From Cyclobacteriaceae bacterium (GTDB lineage Bacteria; Bacteroidota; Bacteroidia; Cytophagales; Cyclobacteriaceae), in assembly GCA_016787755.1 (NCBI GenBank), contig JAEUUA010000023.1, forward strand, positions 670,613-734,612: a stretch of DNA of 64,000 bases. Reading direction: 5' to 3'. Position numbers and translations under genes: made by a program. The notes under the pieces are model-generated. The model did not search any database. It was not told where the DNA came from and saw nothing but the letters and a program-made list of their open reading frames with translations. Of this stretch, positions 34,791 to 44,362 are shown piece by piece. Position 1 is the first letter of the stretch, and every line of letters begins with the position of its first letter.

Positions 34791-35912
34791 ATGAAGAAAA
34801 GTGTTTCTCTAAAAGTTCTGTACTATGCTTTATTCCTGAGTGCCGGATCAATTCTTGGAGGCTGCGGCTTACTGGGTATTGGCGGCAAAAAAGGAGGCGA
34901 TGCCCAGGGTGAAGTGGTTGGACAATCGACACTCGAACGTAAAGAGGGCTGGTCTATGGTAATCCCTTACGGAATGGTACCTATTCCCGCGGGTACATTC
35001 CACATGGGCCAGGCCGATGAAGATCCTGCCTCCACGCAGATTAACTTTAACAAGCAAATCACTATTGGTCCTCTGTTTATGGACGAAACAGAAATCACCA
35101 ACGATGAATATCTTCAATTCACAACTTTCTTTTTAGATCCTAATGGAGCGGAAGGCCTTACCAACTTCGCGCAGATTGGGCAGAATGAATTTATGGAGAA
35201 GTATTATCCAGACACTACAGTTTGGATGAAGGATTTCTCACATCATATGGGAGATCCATTGGTTGATTACTATTGGCAACACCCCGGCTATCAGGATTAT
35301 CCGGTTGTAGGGGTGAGTTGGGAAGGTGCGAACTTCTTTGGAAAGTGGAGATCCGCATTCCTCAATGAATGGCGTCAGGTAAATGGTGGTCAACCTCCTA
35401 TGCCTTCCTTCCGCTTACCTTCGGAAGCAGAGTGGGAATATGCAGCAAGGGGTGGTCGGGATATGGCAAAGTATCCATGGGGTAATCCCTATATCCGTAA
35501 CTCCAAGGGATGTATGCTTGCCAACTTTAAACCGGGCAGAGGAAATTTTTATGATGATGGATTTGCTTATACAGCTCCTGTTGGAATCTACTTCCCGAAT
35601 GATTATGGATTAGTGGATATGGCTGGTAACGTGTCAGAGTGGTGTTTGGATGATTTCAATCCGGCATCAGTTCCTACCGTGTGGGATCTTAACCCACAAT
35701 ATATTGACAAGAATGCCTACGATCGTGAAGGCAATTCAAAAGAAAAATATAATGCTCGAAAAGTAGTGCGTGGTGGTTCGTGGAAAGATGTTGCCTACTA
35801 TCTAGAGACTGGAACCAGAACCTATGAGTACAAGGATTCAACCCGTGCCTATATCGGTTTTCGCTGTGCGATGACTAACTTAGGCCGATCATCCGGTGCT
35901 GAATTTCAATAA
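34791..35912 (+). CDS. gldK: Gliding motility / type IX secretion lipoprotein GldK
   Basis: A 373-residue lipoprotein with lipobox ILGGC (Cys24) and a formylglycine-generating-enzyme-like (SUMF1) domain: PIPAGTFHMGQADED, ITNDEYLQF, SFRLPSEAEWEYAARGG, MAGNVSEWCLDDF and VVRGGSWKDV. GldK forms with GldN the periplasmic ring under the outer membrane in the type IX secretion system. It is the first gene of gldKLMN. Confidence 0.95.
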   Translation: MKKSVSLKVLYYALFLSAGSILGGCGLLGIGGKKGGDAQGEVVGQSTLERKEGWSMVIPYGMVPIPAGTFHMGQADEDPASTQINFNKQITIGPLFMDETEITNDEYLQFTTFFLDPNGAEGLTNFAQIGQNEFMEKYYPDTTVWMKDFSHHMGDPLVDYYWQHPGYQDYPVVGVSWEGANFFGKWRSAFLNEWRQVNGGQPPMPSFRLPSEAEWEYAARGGRDMAKYPWGNPYIRNSKGCMLANFKPGRGNFYDDGFAYTAPVGIYFPNDYGLVDMAGNVSEWCLDDFNPASVPTVWDLNPQYIDKNAYDREGNSKEKYNARKVVRGGSWKDVAYYLETGTRTYEYKDSTRAYIGFRCAMTNLGRSSGAEFQ

Positions 35913-35970
35913 TTAAAAACCTCTGGTTATATTTATAAAAAATCAGACTAAACTTAAATCTTAACGAACC

Positions 35971-36795
35971 ATGGCAAAGAAAAAAGGCGGATTTATTAAT
36001 TTACTCTACACGACCATCATGCCCAAAATTTATGGTATTGGGGCAGCGGTAGTTATTATTGGTGCATTGTTTAAAATTGAACACATGGAGGGAGCCAGTT
36101 TGATGCTAATCGCTGGTTTGAGTATTGAAGCCGCCATCTTCTTTTTAAGTGCTTTTGAGCCTAAGCACGAAGAGCCAGATTGGTCAAAAGTATACCCAGA
36201 ACTTTCTGAAGAATATGAAGGACCCGTAAACCCAACAGCTACTCGTATTAGCAATCGCCCAGGAGCGGGTGATTCTCCTCTTTTAAAAATTGATGAGATG
36301 CTGAAAACGGCCAAGGTAGATCAGAACTTATTGGATAACTTAGGGAAAGGACTTACTAATTTAGCAACATCGGCTTCCCAAATGAGTAATCTTTCTAATG
36401 CAGCAGTAGCAACAAACGAGTATGCTAAAAATGTTCAGACAGCTTCTTCATCTCTTATGGAAATGAATAAGTCTTATGGAACTGCTATGAAAGCGGTAAC
36501 GGCAATGGCTGATGCCTCCAAGGATACCAGTGAATATCACTCACAAGTGCAAAAGGTTACTAAAAACCTTACTGCATTGAATGCACTTTATGAAATGGAA
36601 TTGAAGGATGCGGATACCCATGTTAAGAGCATGAATAAGTTCTACGAAAGTTTAACAGGTGCTATGCAAGGTCTTTCTAAAGTAGGCGAAAACACAACCA
36701 AGTTCACGTCAGAATTAGGAAGTCTCACAGCCAATGTATCAGCCTTGAATAAGGTATATGGCGGTATGCTAACTGCCATGAAGGGCAGCAATTAA
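35971..36795 (+). CDS. gldL: Type IX secretion motor protein GldL
   Basis: A 274-residue inner membrane protein with two transmembrane helices in residues ~15-62, carrying the glutamate GldL uses in proton-driven motor function (IEAAIFF region), followed by a long cytoplasmic helical domain rich in Ala, Ser and Met. With GldM it forms the motor that energises gliding and type IX secretion. It lies 58 bases after gldK and 50 before gldM. Confidence 0.95.
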   Translation: MAKKKGGFINLLYTTIMPKIYGIGAAVVIIGALFKIEHMEGASLMLIAGLSIEAAIFFLSAFEPKHEEPDWSKVYPELSEEYEGPVNPTATRISNRPGAGDSPLLKIDEMLKTAKVDQNLLDNLGKGLTNLATSASQMSNLSNAAVATNEYAKNVQTASSSLMEMNKSYGTAMKAVTAMADASKDTSEYHSQVQKVTKNLTALNALYEMELKDADTHVKSMNKFYESLTGAMQGLSKVGENTTKFTSELGSLTANVSALNKVYGGMLTAMKGSN

Positions 36796-36845
36796 TTGGT
36801 TTTTAATTTTTAGTACGATTTTTTTAACCTAAAAGATAATAAACC

Positions 36846-38423
36846 ATGGCAGGCGGTAAGGAAACACCCAGGCAAAAGATGATTGGTATGATGTACATGG
36901 TGCTTACAGCGTTGTTAGCACTAAACGTAAGCAATGCCGTTCTTGAAAAATTTGCCATTATTGATGAAACGTTGGTTAAATTGGTTAGTGAGAATCAAAA
37001 AACTAATGAAGCCAAGTTGACAGGTATTTTAGCTTCTACAGGTCAGGATGCTCCTGTGGTAGCGGCCCGCGAAAAAGCGAAAAAGGTGCGCGATCTTACA
37101 AAAAATACGCTCGCCTATCTGGAAGCACTAAAAACAAAAATGCGAACAGAGGCTGATGGGAAAGCATTAGAAGGTGAGGAGTTGGTAACCAATACGCATC
37201 GTGCTGAAGAGTTAATGTTGGATAGCAGAAAACCTGAAACCGGATTGGAGTATGAAAAAATGCTGAATCAGCATGTAACTCAGCTAAATGCAATCGTGGA
37301 ACCTAAGGTTCCCTACAGAAAGTTAACAAGAACAGCGAAGGATTATGAAGAATTTAAAGATAACACAAACCAACTAGATAAGAACTTTCTCCAGTTTTCG
37401 TTTGAAGGAACACCCACTATGGGGGCTATTGCAACTGTGAGTCAAATGCAAACTGAAATTTTGGAATACGAAGCGGAAGCATTGGATGCATTGCTAGCGA
37501 TAGCAGAAGGACAGGTTTTTAAGGCTGATAAAGTTGTACCAATGGTACGAGCTGAATCGAACACCTTAGTAGCAGGACAAGAATACAGTGCTGATTTATT
37601 CATTGCCGCTGCATCGGATTTGCCAGCAGAAATGTTTATGAATGATAAACCTTTGGTGGTGGAGAAAGATCCGGTTACGGGCATTAATATGGGTAAAATA
37701 AAGTTCAGAACTTCGGGCGGGACTTATGATAAAAATGGACTTTCTGAGCAAAACTTCCGGGTGAAAATCAATATTAAAGGCAAGCCTTATGATGAGGTGA
37801 TTCGATATAAGGTAGCTAAGCCAGTGGCTAAGTTTGAGTCTGAAAGTGCTAGTACTTTATACCTGGATTGTGGTAATGAAATGACGGTGAGTGTACAAGG
37901 CTTAGCAGAATCTTCCGGTATTTCATTAAGTGTTCCAGCCGATCAGGGTAAAGTGGTTAATCAAGGCCCCGGTAAGTTCGTGCTAATCCCAACTCGTCCT
38001 CAAATGGATGTTCGGGTAGCTGTTAACGGTTCTCAAATTGAAGTGAAGCAATTTAAAGCTAAGCAAGTACCAAGTCCGGTTGCCGTGTTGATGGTGGGCA
38101 ATGGAGAATATAATGTGAAGAGTGGTATCCCCCCGGGAACTTCAATTGCCCGCTTAATACCAGAAATTTCGGATGAAACATTCAAGCGGCAAAATGCTAA
38201 AGATGCTGGGTACCGTGTTACTAGTATGACATTACAGATAACTGGAAAAACTCCCATTACATTAAATTCAGGGACCATAGAGTTGGCGAAATATGGATTG
38301 AGACCTGGCGATAGTTTTTCAATCTTTAATGTTCAGGTGGTTCGCTCTACCTGGGATCCCAATGATGCAGATAATAAACCAGTTAATGCTAAGTTGGAAG
38401 GAGTTTACGTGATGGGTAAATAA
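36846..38423 (+). CDS. gldM: Type IX secretion motor protein GldM
   Basis: A 525-residue protein with the conserved N-terminus GGKETPRQKMIGMMYMVLTA, a single transmembrane helix (residues ~14-34), and a large periplasmic part of four stacked domains. GldM spans the periplasm and touches the GldK/GldN ring, passing on rotation from the GldL/GldM motor. gldN follows 7 bases downstream. Confidence 0.96.
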   Translation: MAGGKETPRQKMIGMMYMVLTALLALNVSNAVLEKFAIIDETLVKLVSENQKTNEAKLTGILASTGQDAPVVAAREKAKKVRDLTKNTLAYLEALKTKMRTEADGKALEGEELVTNTHRAEELMLDSRKPETGLEYEKMLNQHVTQLNAIVEPKVPYRKLTRTAKDYEEFKDNTNQLDKNFLQFSFEGTPTMGAIATVSQMQTEILEYEAEALDALLAIAEGQVFKADKVVPMVRAESNTLVAGQEYSADLFIAAASDLPAEMFMNDKPLVVEKDPVTGINMGKIKFRTSGGTYDKNGLSEQNFRVKINIKGKPYDEVIRYKVAKPVAKFESESASTLYLDCGNEMTVSVQGLAESSGISLSVPADQGKVVNQGPGKFVLIPTRPQMDVRVAVNGSQIEVKQFKAKQVPSPVAVLMVGNGEYNVKSGIPPGTSIARLIPEISDETFKRQNAKDAGYRVTSMTLQITGKTPITLNSGTIELAKYGLRPGDSFSIFNVQVVRSTWDPNDADNKPVNAKLEGVYVMGK

Positions 38424-38430
38424 AATAAAA

Positions 38431-39327
38431 ATGAAAGTAGTAAGTATTATTCTTCTGTCTTTTGGCTTGGCAGGTGGCGCTTTGGCTCAGCAGGATACGG
38501 TGTACAATCCGAATTCTACCGAAAGAATTCCATATTATGAGCAACTCTACCGTTGGAGAGTATGGAGAACTGTTGACTTAAACGAAAAGCAAAATGCTGG
38601 ATTTAAATCAGCACAATCGGACATAGCAAAATTTTTAATTAAGAGTATTCAAAGTGGCATACTTACGGCATATGATGACTCTTTGAAGAATGTCAGAAAA
38701 CCGGAAGAGATCCTGGTCAGCAATCAGGCGCTTGTAGAGCCCCCTTATAATGCAACGAAATCTTATTTTACGAATGAGACAGCGAGTTTTGGTGGCAAAA
38801 ATTACGAATCAATAAGAAATGACAATAAAGGACATTCTCCTACTGATAACTCATGGTGGCAATTAACAGTAAATCAGACTGAGTATTATACGGCAAGTCA
38901 AATTGTTGCCATTTCAGTTATTGAAGATGTTATTTTTGATAAAAGAAGGTCAAGGCTTTACTACGATATTCAATCGATAGGTATTTGGGCACAAAAATCC
39001 GGATCAACGGATATAAACCCAATAGCCTTTATTCAATATAAAGATTTCTTTAATCTTGTTGAAACGCAATCACATAGTAAGGATATGAAAGAACGTGATC
39101 GGGTTCTTTGGAGAAACCGATACAACCCGGCTGAAAATCGAACTTTCACCGATGCGTTCAAACTTAGATTGTTCCATGGAATAATCGATAAGGTTGAAAA
39201 TCCGGATGATCGCTCTATTCAACAGATTTATGAACGAAATGGTCGCAGTTATGGCGAATCAGTTTTTGCTCGCTGGGAAGAGGAGATGAAGATGATGGAG
39301 AAAGAGCATAACCTCTGGGAATATTAA
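38431..39327 (+). CDS. gldN: Type IX secretion ring protein GldN
   Basis: A 298-residue secreted protein with a signal peptide (ends GALAQ) and the GldN features YYEQLYRWRVWRTVDLNEKQN, SVIEDVIFDKRRSRLYYDIQ and DAFKLRLFHGIIDKVENP. It builds the periplasmic ring with GldK. A strong terminator 18 bases after its stop codon closes the gldKLMN unit. Confidence 0.96.
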   Translation: MKVVSIILLSFGLAGGALAQQDTVYNPNSTERIPYYEQLYRWRVWRTVDLNEKQNAGFKSAQSDIAKFLIKSIQSGILTAYDDSLKNVRKPEEILVSNQALVEPPYNATKSYFTNETASFGGKNYESIRNDNKGHSPTDNSWWQLTVNQTEYYTASQIVAISVIEDVIFDKRRSRLYYDIQSIGIWAQKSGSTDINPIAFIQYKDFFNLVETQSHSKDMKERDRVLWRNRYNPAENRTFTDAFKLRLFHGIIDKVENPDDRSIQQIYERNGRSYGESVFARWEEEMKMMEKEHNLWEY

Positions 39328-39345
39328 TGGTATCGAAAATTTTTG

Positions 39346-39369
39346 AAAGCCCCGGTAGGGGCTTTTTTT
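39346..39369 (+). terminator. Terminator of gldKLMN
   Basis: AAAGCCCC (39346-39353), loop GGTA, GGGGCTTT (39358-39365), then a run of T. This is a perfect 8-bp stem. It shows that the acetyltransferase start must lie after it. Confidence 0.9.
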
Positions 39370-39381
39370 ATTTCACTACTT

Positions 39382-39852
39382 ATGATTCGAAAAGGAAATC
39401 AGAAAGATCTGCCAAGAGTTCTAGAGTTGATAAAGGAACTTGCTGCGTTTGAACACGCTGCGCAAGAAGTCACTAATTCAGTTTCCAGGATGGAGGCAGA
39501 TGGATTTGGGCCAAATCCTATTTATGGTTTTTTTGTGGCTGAAGAGGAAAATGTTATTCAAGGAATATCCTTATACTACTATCGGTATTCCACCTGGAAG
39601 GGGAAAAGGCTTTATCTGGAGGATATCGTTGTCACACAAGAGCATCGTGGTAAAGGAATTGGCAAAATGCTTTTTGAAAATACAATGAAACTTGCATGGG
39701 ACGAAGGGTGTACTGGAATGATGTGGCAAGTTTTAGATTGGAATACGCCAGCGATTGATTTCTACAAAAAGTATCATGCGCGCTTCGATGGAGCATGGAT
39801 AAATTGTAATCTGGAAGCTAATCAAATCAAAAGTATACTACATCTTGATTAG
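39382..39852 (+). CDS. GNAT acetyltransferase (spermidine/diamine acetyltransferase-like)
   Basis: The start at ATG 39382 (MIRKGNQKDLPRVLELI) is preferred because the in-frame ATG at 39343 lies before the terminator hairpin. The 156-residue protein has the acetyl-CoA motif VTQEHRGKGIGKMLF and DWNTPAIDFYKKY, the pattern of eukaryote-type diamine acetyltransferases that Bacteroidota also carry. The substrate is not certain. It ends overlapping the convergent DUF4286 gene by 4 bases. Confidence 0.88.
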   Translation: MIRKGNQKDLPRVLELIKELAAFEHAAQEVTNSVSRMEADGFGPNPIYGFFVAEEENVIQGISLYYYRYSTWKGKRLYLEDIVVTQEHRGKGIGKMLFENTMKLAWDEGCTGMMWQVLDWNTPAIDFYKKYHARFDGAWINCNLEANQIKSILHLD

Positions 39853-40151
39853 ACTTCATCAAGTAATGTATTGAAAGCGGCATGTTGATCTTTAAAGTGG
39901 AGACGATGTGCCTCCACAATAGCAGGAGCAAATTCGTTCAAATATTTTACAACCTGCTCAATGGTTTCAGCGAAACATTGCAAGCTGTAGGATACGGAGG
40001 TTTCTTCATCGTGAGTTAGCACTTTATAAAACTTATAATCAGTGAATAGCGTGGTTTTCATAATCGCTGGAATATAGTTTATCTTGATCCAATCAATCCA
40101 CTCAGCTTCTATTTTCTTGTCAATTCCAAACGTGACGTTATACAACAACAT
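39849..40151 (-). CDS. DUF4286 family protein
   Basis: A 100-residue cytoplasmic protein matching DUF4286: MLLYNVTFGIDKKIEAEWIDWIK at the start, HIPxI-like NYIPAIMKT, and a late helix. It has a ferredoxin-like/dimeric alpha-beta-barrel appearance. Function is unknown. It lies 15 bases downstream of the dehydrogenase gene on the same strand and is probably co-transcribed with it. Confidence 0.82.
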   Translation of the reverse strand: MLLYNVTFGIDKKIEAEWIDWIKINYIPAIMKTTLFTDYKFYKVLTHDEETSVSYSLQCFAETIEQVVKYLNEFAPAIVEAHRLHFKDQHAAFNTLLDEV

Positions 40152-40166
40152 TTGTAAAGATTTTAG

Positions 40167-41384
40167 TTACTCGATTCCTTTTGCGTAGTCCTGCAAATAG
40201 CTGAACTCTTTTGTCAACAACCCATTTTCCGTTACAGTAGCGCGCTTAATTATCCTCTCAACATCGTTGCGAAGTAGAGGTTTCATAATTCGATCAATAA
40301 GATCCCGGCCAAATTCTTGCGAGGCACTGCGGGGCAATTCACAAGGTAAATTATCAACGGCCATGCTTGTTATAAAACGCGAATCACTGAAAGGCGGGAA
40401 AACAGAATCTGTTTTAGGATCATAATCATATACGGGATCGGGGATGGTACTGGGCCGCCTCGTGCTGGGTATGGATCCATTGATATCACATGTGATATCA
40501 GCCACTACCCTGATTTTAAATGTCGGATCTTGCATTTCATCACGGGTAAAGAGAACGGGTGCTTTTGGGTTCCAGTATGCACCACCTAACAACAATTCAG
40601 CAACTTTCGTATATTTTGAAAATAGGGACATATATCGCTCTGGGTAACTATAAAATTCTTCGCGATTAAAATGACCTCCAGTTTTTCGTGTATGGTAGTC
40701 GGAACTACTCAGTTGGGCATAGACTGGCTCTTGATATTGCCTGGTAAGAAAATCTTCAGGATTTACTTTTCGTATACCAGCCGTATCTAGCGTTTCCATG
40801 GCACCTTTTCCTACCCGGCCACCGCCTGTAAGAACTATTTTGATAGGAGGTAAGTTTACTTTGCGCAATTCAAGCTTAAGATCATTTAAGTCAAAGCAAT
40901 CATAGGCTCTGCGCAAGGAAAATAAATTATAACGCTTCCCGTAGGTAAGTAAACCGTTGTAAGCACCCACAATTCCGGCAAAGCGCCCAAACGCCACCAA
41001 TCGATTGCCCTGGGCATCTTTCAACCCTTCGTAATCAATCATGCGGATATTCTTTTTAAGAACAGCCTGCAATAAACCACGATTGTAAGGTTGTTTTTTG
41101 ATTGTATGCGAGAAAAATAAATAGGTCTTATTGTCAATTAATTCATGAATGGGAACTTCCTTAATGCCCATTAAGATGTCGCAATCACTAAGGTCGGTAA
41201 CCACCTCTATATCCAATGCTTTGTATTCTAAATCCGTAAAGCATCGAATAGCGCTTTCTTGACAAACTACCTTAACATTGTCAAAGCGTTGTTGAATTTC
41301 TTCTACCTGTGCCGGAGTGAATGCAACTCGTTTATCAGGGGGCACCTTGCCTTCCCGAAGCAGACCTATTTTAATACGAGACAT
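40167..41384 (-). CDS. NAD(P)-dependent dehydrogenase, saccharopine/alanine dehydrogenase type
   Basis: A 405-residue protein of the alanine dehydrogenase/pyridine nucleotide transhydrogenase fold: an N-terminal domain IGLLREGKVPPDKRVAFTP and a Rossmann domain with IKIVLTGGGRVGKGAMETL. The features are closest to the lysine-forming saccharopine dehydrogenase/lysine-ketoglutarate reductase branch, with DYEGLKDAQGNRLVAFGRFAG. The precise substrate is unproven. A nearby lysine pathway is not visible. Confidence 0.82.
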   Translation of the reverse strand: MSRIKIGLLREGKVPPDKRVAFTPAQVEEIQQRFDNVKVVCQESAIRCFTDLEYKALDIEVVTDLSDCDILMGIKEVPIHELIDNKTYLFFSHTIKKQPYNRGLLQAVLKKNIRMIDYEGLKDAQGNRLVAFGRFAGIVGAYNGLLTYGKRYNLFSLRRAYDCFDLNDLKLELRKVNLPPIKIVLTGGGRVGKGAMETLDTAGIRKVNPEDFLTRQYQEPVYAQLSSSDYHTRKTGGHFNREEFYSYPERYMSLFSKYTKVAELLLGGAYWNPKAPVLFTRDEMQDPTFKIRVVADITCDINGSIPSTRRPSTIPDPVYDYDPKTDSVFPPFSDSRFITSMAVDNLPCELPRSASQEFGRDLIDRIMKPLLRNDVERIIKRATVTENGLLTKEFSYLQDYAKGIE

Positions 41385-41554
41385 AGAGGAATGATTATCA
41401 TCGAAGGTACTCAGGTTTTCGCTTTTATCTAAATTAGAAGAGCAGCAACCAAAACCAAATGCATTAATTCTATTGATTTACTTGAGCAGAGAATTGCCTT
41501 AACCATGCCCGATTACCAATGATCACTCTGGCATAGTTCCAAAATTTAAGTGGC

Positions 41555-42328
41555 TTACGTTTCAAGAAGACCACCTAATAGTGAGCTTGATTCTTTTCTT
41601 GCATTTCTTCCGTAAGGAGATAACGCCTGAACTAATTTTCTTATAGGCATGGATTGTAACCACACTTTACCGGTACCCCGTAACGTGGCGAGAAATATTC
41701 CTTCCCCGCCAAATACCATTGATTTTAAACTTCCGGAAGTTTCAACATCAAAATCAATATTGGATTCAAATGCCACGACACAGCCGGTATCTACGCGTAA
41801 TGTTTCGTTGTGAAGTGTGCGCTCAATCACAGTGCCTCCCGCATGAATAAATCCTTTTCCATCGCCCTGAAGTTTTTGAAGAATGAATCCTTCCCCGCCC
41901 ACAAGTCCTGAACCGATTTTTCGATTGAAGACAATCGATAATTTTGTTCCAAAGGCAGCGCATAAAAACCCGTCTTTTTGAACAATCAATTCGTGGTTCG
42001 GGCAAGTGGAGAGTTCTACGGGAATAACAGTGCCCGGATAAGGTGCCGAGAATCCAACTTTTGCTTTTTTATTTCCACGGTTTGTAAAGTGAGTTAAAAA
42101 AAGAGACTCTCCGGAAAGCAAACGACTGCCTGCAGAAAGCAATTTATCAAACACGCTTTGGCTAGGGTTGGATCCATCACCCATTTTTGTTTCAAATAAA
42201 ATTCCCTCCTCCATGAAGAGCATGGCGCCTGCTTCTGCAATGACGGTCTCCATTGGATCTAATTCAACTTCAACAAGTTGAATGCTCTCCCCTTTTATTT
42301 GATAATCGATGACATGAGAATTGGGCAT
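41555..42328 (-). CDS. TIGR00266/AIM24 family protein
   Basis: A 257-residue protein with the AIM24 beta-roll features: YQIKGESIQLVEVELDPMETVIAEAGAM at the start, then LFLTHFTN, GGEGFILQKLQGDGKGFIHAGGTV and GVVGGEGxF-like VFGGEGIFLATLRGTG. Members form trimers of tryptophan-poor beta-prisms related to TRAP. Function in bacteria is unknown. It has its own 5' region and stands alone. Confidence 0.9.
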   Translation of the reverse strand: MPNSHVIDYQIKGESIQLVEVELDPMETVIAEAGAMLFMEEGILFETKMGDGSNPSQSVFDKLLSAGSRLLSGESLFLTHFTNRGNKKAKVGFSAPYPGTVIPVELSTCPNHELIVQKDGFLCAAFGTKLSIVFNRKIGSGLVGGEGFILQKLQGDGKGFIHAGGTVIERTLHNETLRVDTGCVVAFESNIDFDVETSGSLKSMVFGGEGIFLATLRGTGKVWLQSMPIRKLVQALSPYGRNARKESSSLLGGLLET

Positions 42329-42405
42329 GGTGCACTATATTATAGGATGTATATAAATACGAGATACATACTCGGTTGGTTAGCTTTTATCGTTTTATCA
42401 ATAAA

Positions 42406-42636
42406 TTATTTTTTCTTTTTCTTCTTGGCTTTCGCTTCCTCTTTTACAAGATGTTCATCCCGCTCAATCAATTTTTTGTCGTCTACATTTTCATCTAAAA
42501 ACGCATTCAGTTTTTCAATGGCCATATTTGATTTTAATTCACCAAACTGATCAATTGAAATCTCAAATCCTGATAGTTCTTTATGAACACGAGGCTTGCC
42601 TTGCTTCTTACTGGGTTTGTCTGATTTCTTTACCAT
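42406..42636 (-). CDS. Small Lys-rich hypothetical protein
   Basis: A 76-residue basic protein: a Lys/Pro-rich N-terminus (VKKSDKPSKKQGKPRV), a short ordered centre (FEISIDQFGELKSNMAIEKLNAFL) and a C-terminus ending in six Lys. It follows gltX by 2 bases, so it is co-transcribed with it. This looks like a conserved gltX-linked small protein, perhaps nucleic-acid binding; the function is unknown. Confidence 0.7.
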   Translation of the reverse strand: MVKKSDKPSKKQGKPRVHKELSGFEISIDQFGELKSNMAIEKLNAFLDENVDDKKLIERDEHLVKEEAKAKKKKKK

Positions 42637-42638
42637 AA

Positions 42639-44180
42639 TTAAATAGTTTTTTTCAATGTCTTCAATGCATGTTGTATTCTACTCACTACTTCTTCGCTTC
42701 CTAATATTTCCATCGTCATCATTAAATCCGGACCGGAAGCGCCACCGGTTATTGAAACACGAAGTGCCTGAAGAATTTTGCCTGTGCCAATACCCAAATT
42801 AGCAGTTACTGCCTCTAAGGTAAATTTAGCAACATCCGCAGTTAACTTGCTGAGTTTGCTTATCTCCTGACTAAAGCCTGTCAAAACATGGATCGCCTCG
42901 GCATTCCATTTTTTGGCAATCACCTGTTCATCGTAGGATGTGGGGGCATTGAAAAAGAATTTTCCTTGCATCCAGAAGTCATGTGTGAAGGTGACTCGCT
43001 CTTTCATAATGCCACAAATCTTTGCAGCCTTCTCATTTGAGCACTCGATATGTTCAGCCTTCAAGGAATCTAACAAATACAACGCCAGTTCTTCGTTCGA
43101 CTTGGCTTTCAAATATTGTTGATTAAACCACTGTGCTTTTTGAATATCAAATCGTGCTCCGGCTTTTCCAATCCGCTCAATCGAAAAGGCCTCAATTAAC
43201 TCATCCATTGAAAAGATTTCTTGTTCTGTACCGGGATTCCAACCCAAGAAAGCTAAAAAGTTGATGAGTGCCTCAGGTAAATAGCCTGATTCGCGAAAGC
43301 CCGTGGCAAGTTCGCTGGAGTTTGGATCCATCCAGGTAAGGGGAAATATAGGAAAGCCCATTTGATCTGCATCACGCTTACTGAGTTTCCCATTGCCATC
43401 GGGTTTAAGTAACAAAGGCAAGTGCGCAAATTGTGGCATTTCTTTTTCCCAACCCAGGTAGCGATATAATAACACATGCAATGGAGCAGAAGGCAACCAT
43501 TCCTCACCACGGATAACATGAGAAATCTTCATTAAATAATCATCCACTACATTGGCAAGGTGGTAGGTTGGCATCCCATCCGATTTCATGAGCACTTTAT
43601 CGTCAATTTGTGATGAATCCACCTTCACCTCACCACGAATCAAATCTTGAATTTGAATTTCTCCTTCAGCAGGTACTTTCAAGCGTATCACGTACGTTTC
43701 TCCCGCATCTATTTTATTCTTTGTTTCTTCTTCGGAAAGAACCAGAGAATTATTCATACTCATGCGGGTGGCAGCACTATACTGTTGATTGGAAGAGCCA
43801 GCAACTTTTAATCGGGTGCGCATGGCTTCTAAATCATCACTTGTATCAAACGCATAGTACGCATACCCCGAATCAATCAGCTTTTGTGCGTACTCTTTAT
43901 AAATGGATTTTCTTTCTGATTGCCGATAAGGGTGATAGGCACCTCCTACGTTAACTCCCTCATCTATTTGAATTCCAACCCAACCCAACGATTCAGCAAT
44001 GTATTCTTCCGCACCGGGTACAAAACGAGTTTGATCGGTGTCTTCAATCCGTAAAATCATGGTCCCCTTATGCTTCCGAGCCAATAAATAATTATATAGG
44101 GCTGTTCGCACGCCACCAATGTGCAATGCCCCTGTTGGGCTGGGAGCAAACCGAACTCTAACTTCTCTCATCAAATTCAA
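42639..44180 (-). CDS. gltX: Glutamyl-tRNA synthetase
   Basis: A 513-residue class I synthetase with the HIGH-type motif HIGG at residues 20-23 (after FAPSPTGAL) and the KMSKS-type motif KLSKR at 265-269. The C-terminal anticodon-binding helical domain ends with the usual LGIGTGKILQALRVSITG segment. It charges tRNA-Glu with glutamate. ATG 44171 (MREVRVRFAPSPTG) is an alternative start. The Lys-rich small protein gene follows immediately. Confidence 0.97.
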   Translation of the reverse strand: MNLMREVRVRFAPSPTGALHIGGVRTALYNYLLARKHKGTMILRIEDTDQTRFVPGAEEYIAESLGWVGIQIDEGVNVGGAYHPYRQSERKSIYKEYAQKLIDSGYAYYAFDTSDDLEAMRTRLKVAGSSNQQYSAATRMSMNNSLVLSEEETKNKIDAGETYVIRLKVPAEGEIQIQDLIRGEVKVDSSQIDDKVLMKSDGMPTYHLANVVDDYLMKISHVIRGEEWLPSAPLHVLLYRYLGWEKEMPQFAHLPLLLKPDGNGKLSKRDADQMGFPIFPLTWMDPNSSELATGFRESGYLPEALINFLAFLGWNPGTEQEIFSMDELIEAFSIERIGKAGARFDIQKAQWFNQQYLKAKSNEELALYLLDSLKAEHIECSNEKAAKICGIMKERVTFTHDFWMQGKFFFNAPTSYDEQVIAKKWNAEAIHVLTGFSQEISKLSKLTADVAKFTLEAVTANLGIGTGKILQALRVSITGGASGPDLMMTMEILGSEEVVSRIQHALKTLKKTI

Positions 44181-44334
44181 TTAAGGAAGTTCAAAGGTAA
44201 TTAGAAAATAAACTACATCGACATTTAGAACTGGAATATCAATTTAGATTTAGCTTGACACACCATTATTATGGCTGATAATTTTAAACCTGAACTCGCC
44301 AGACAAGTTCACAGCAACGTAAACATTATATGGT

Positions 44335-44352
44335 CTTTGTGCCTAGGTGTTT
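44335..44352. repeat. Single arm of dispersed repeat
   Basis: CTTTGTGCCTAGGTGTTT matches, with two changes, the reverse of the arm of the nested inverted repeat at 16463-16480. It lies between gltX and ridA. Confidence 0.4.
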
Positions 44353-44362
44353 AATGACAATT

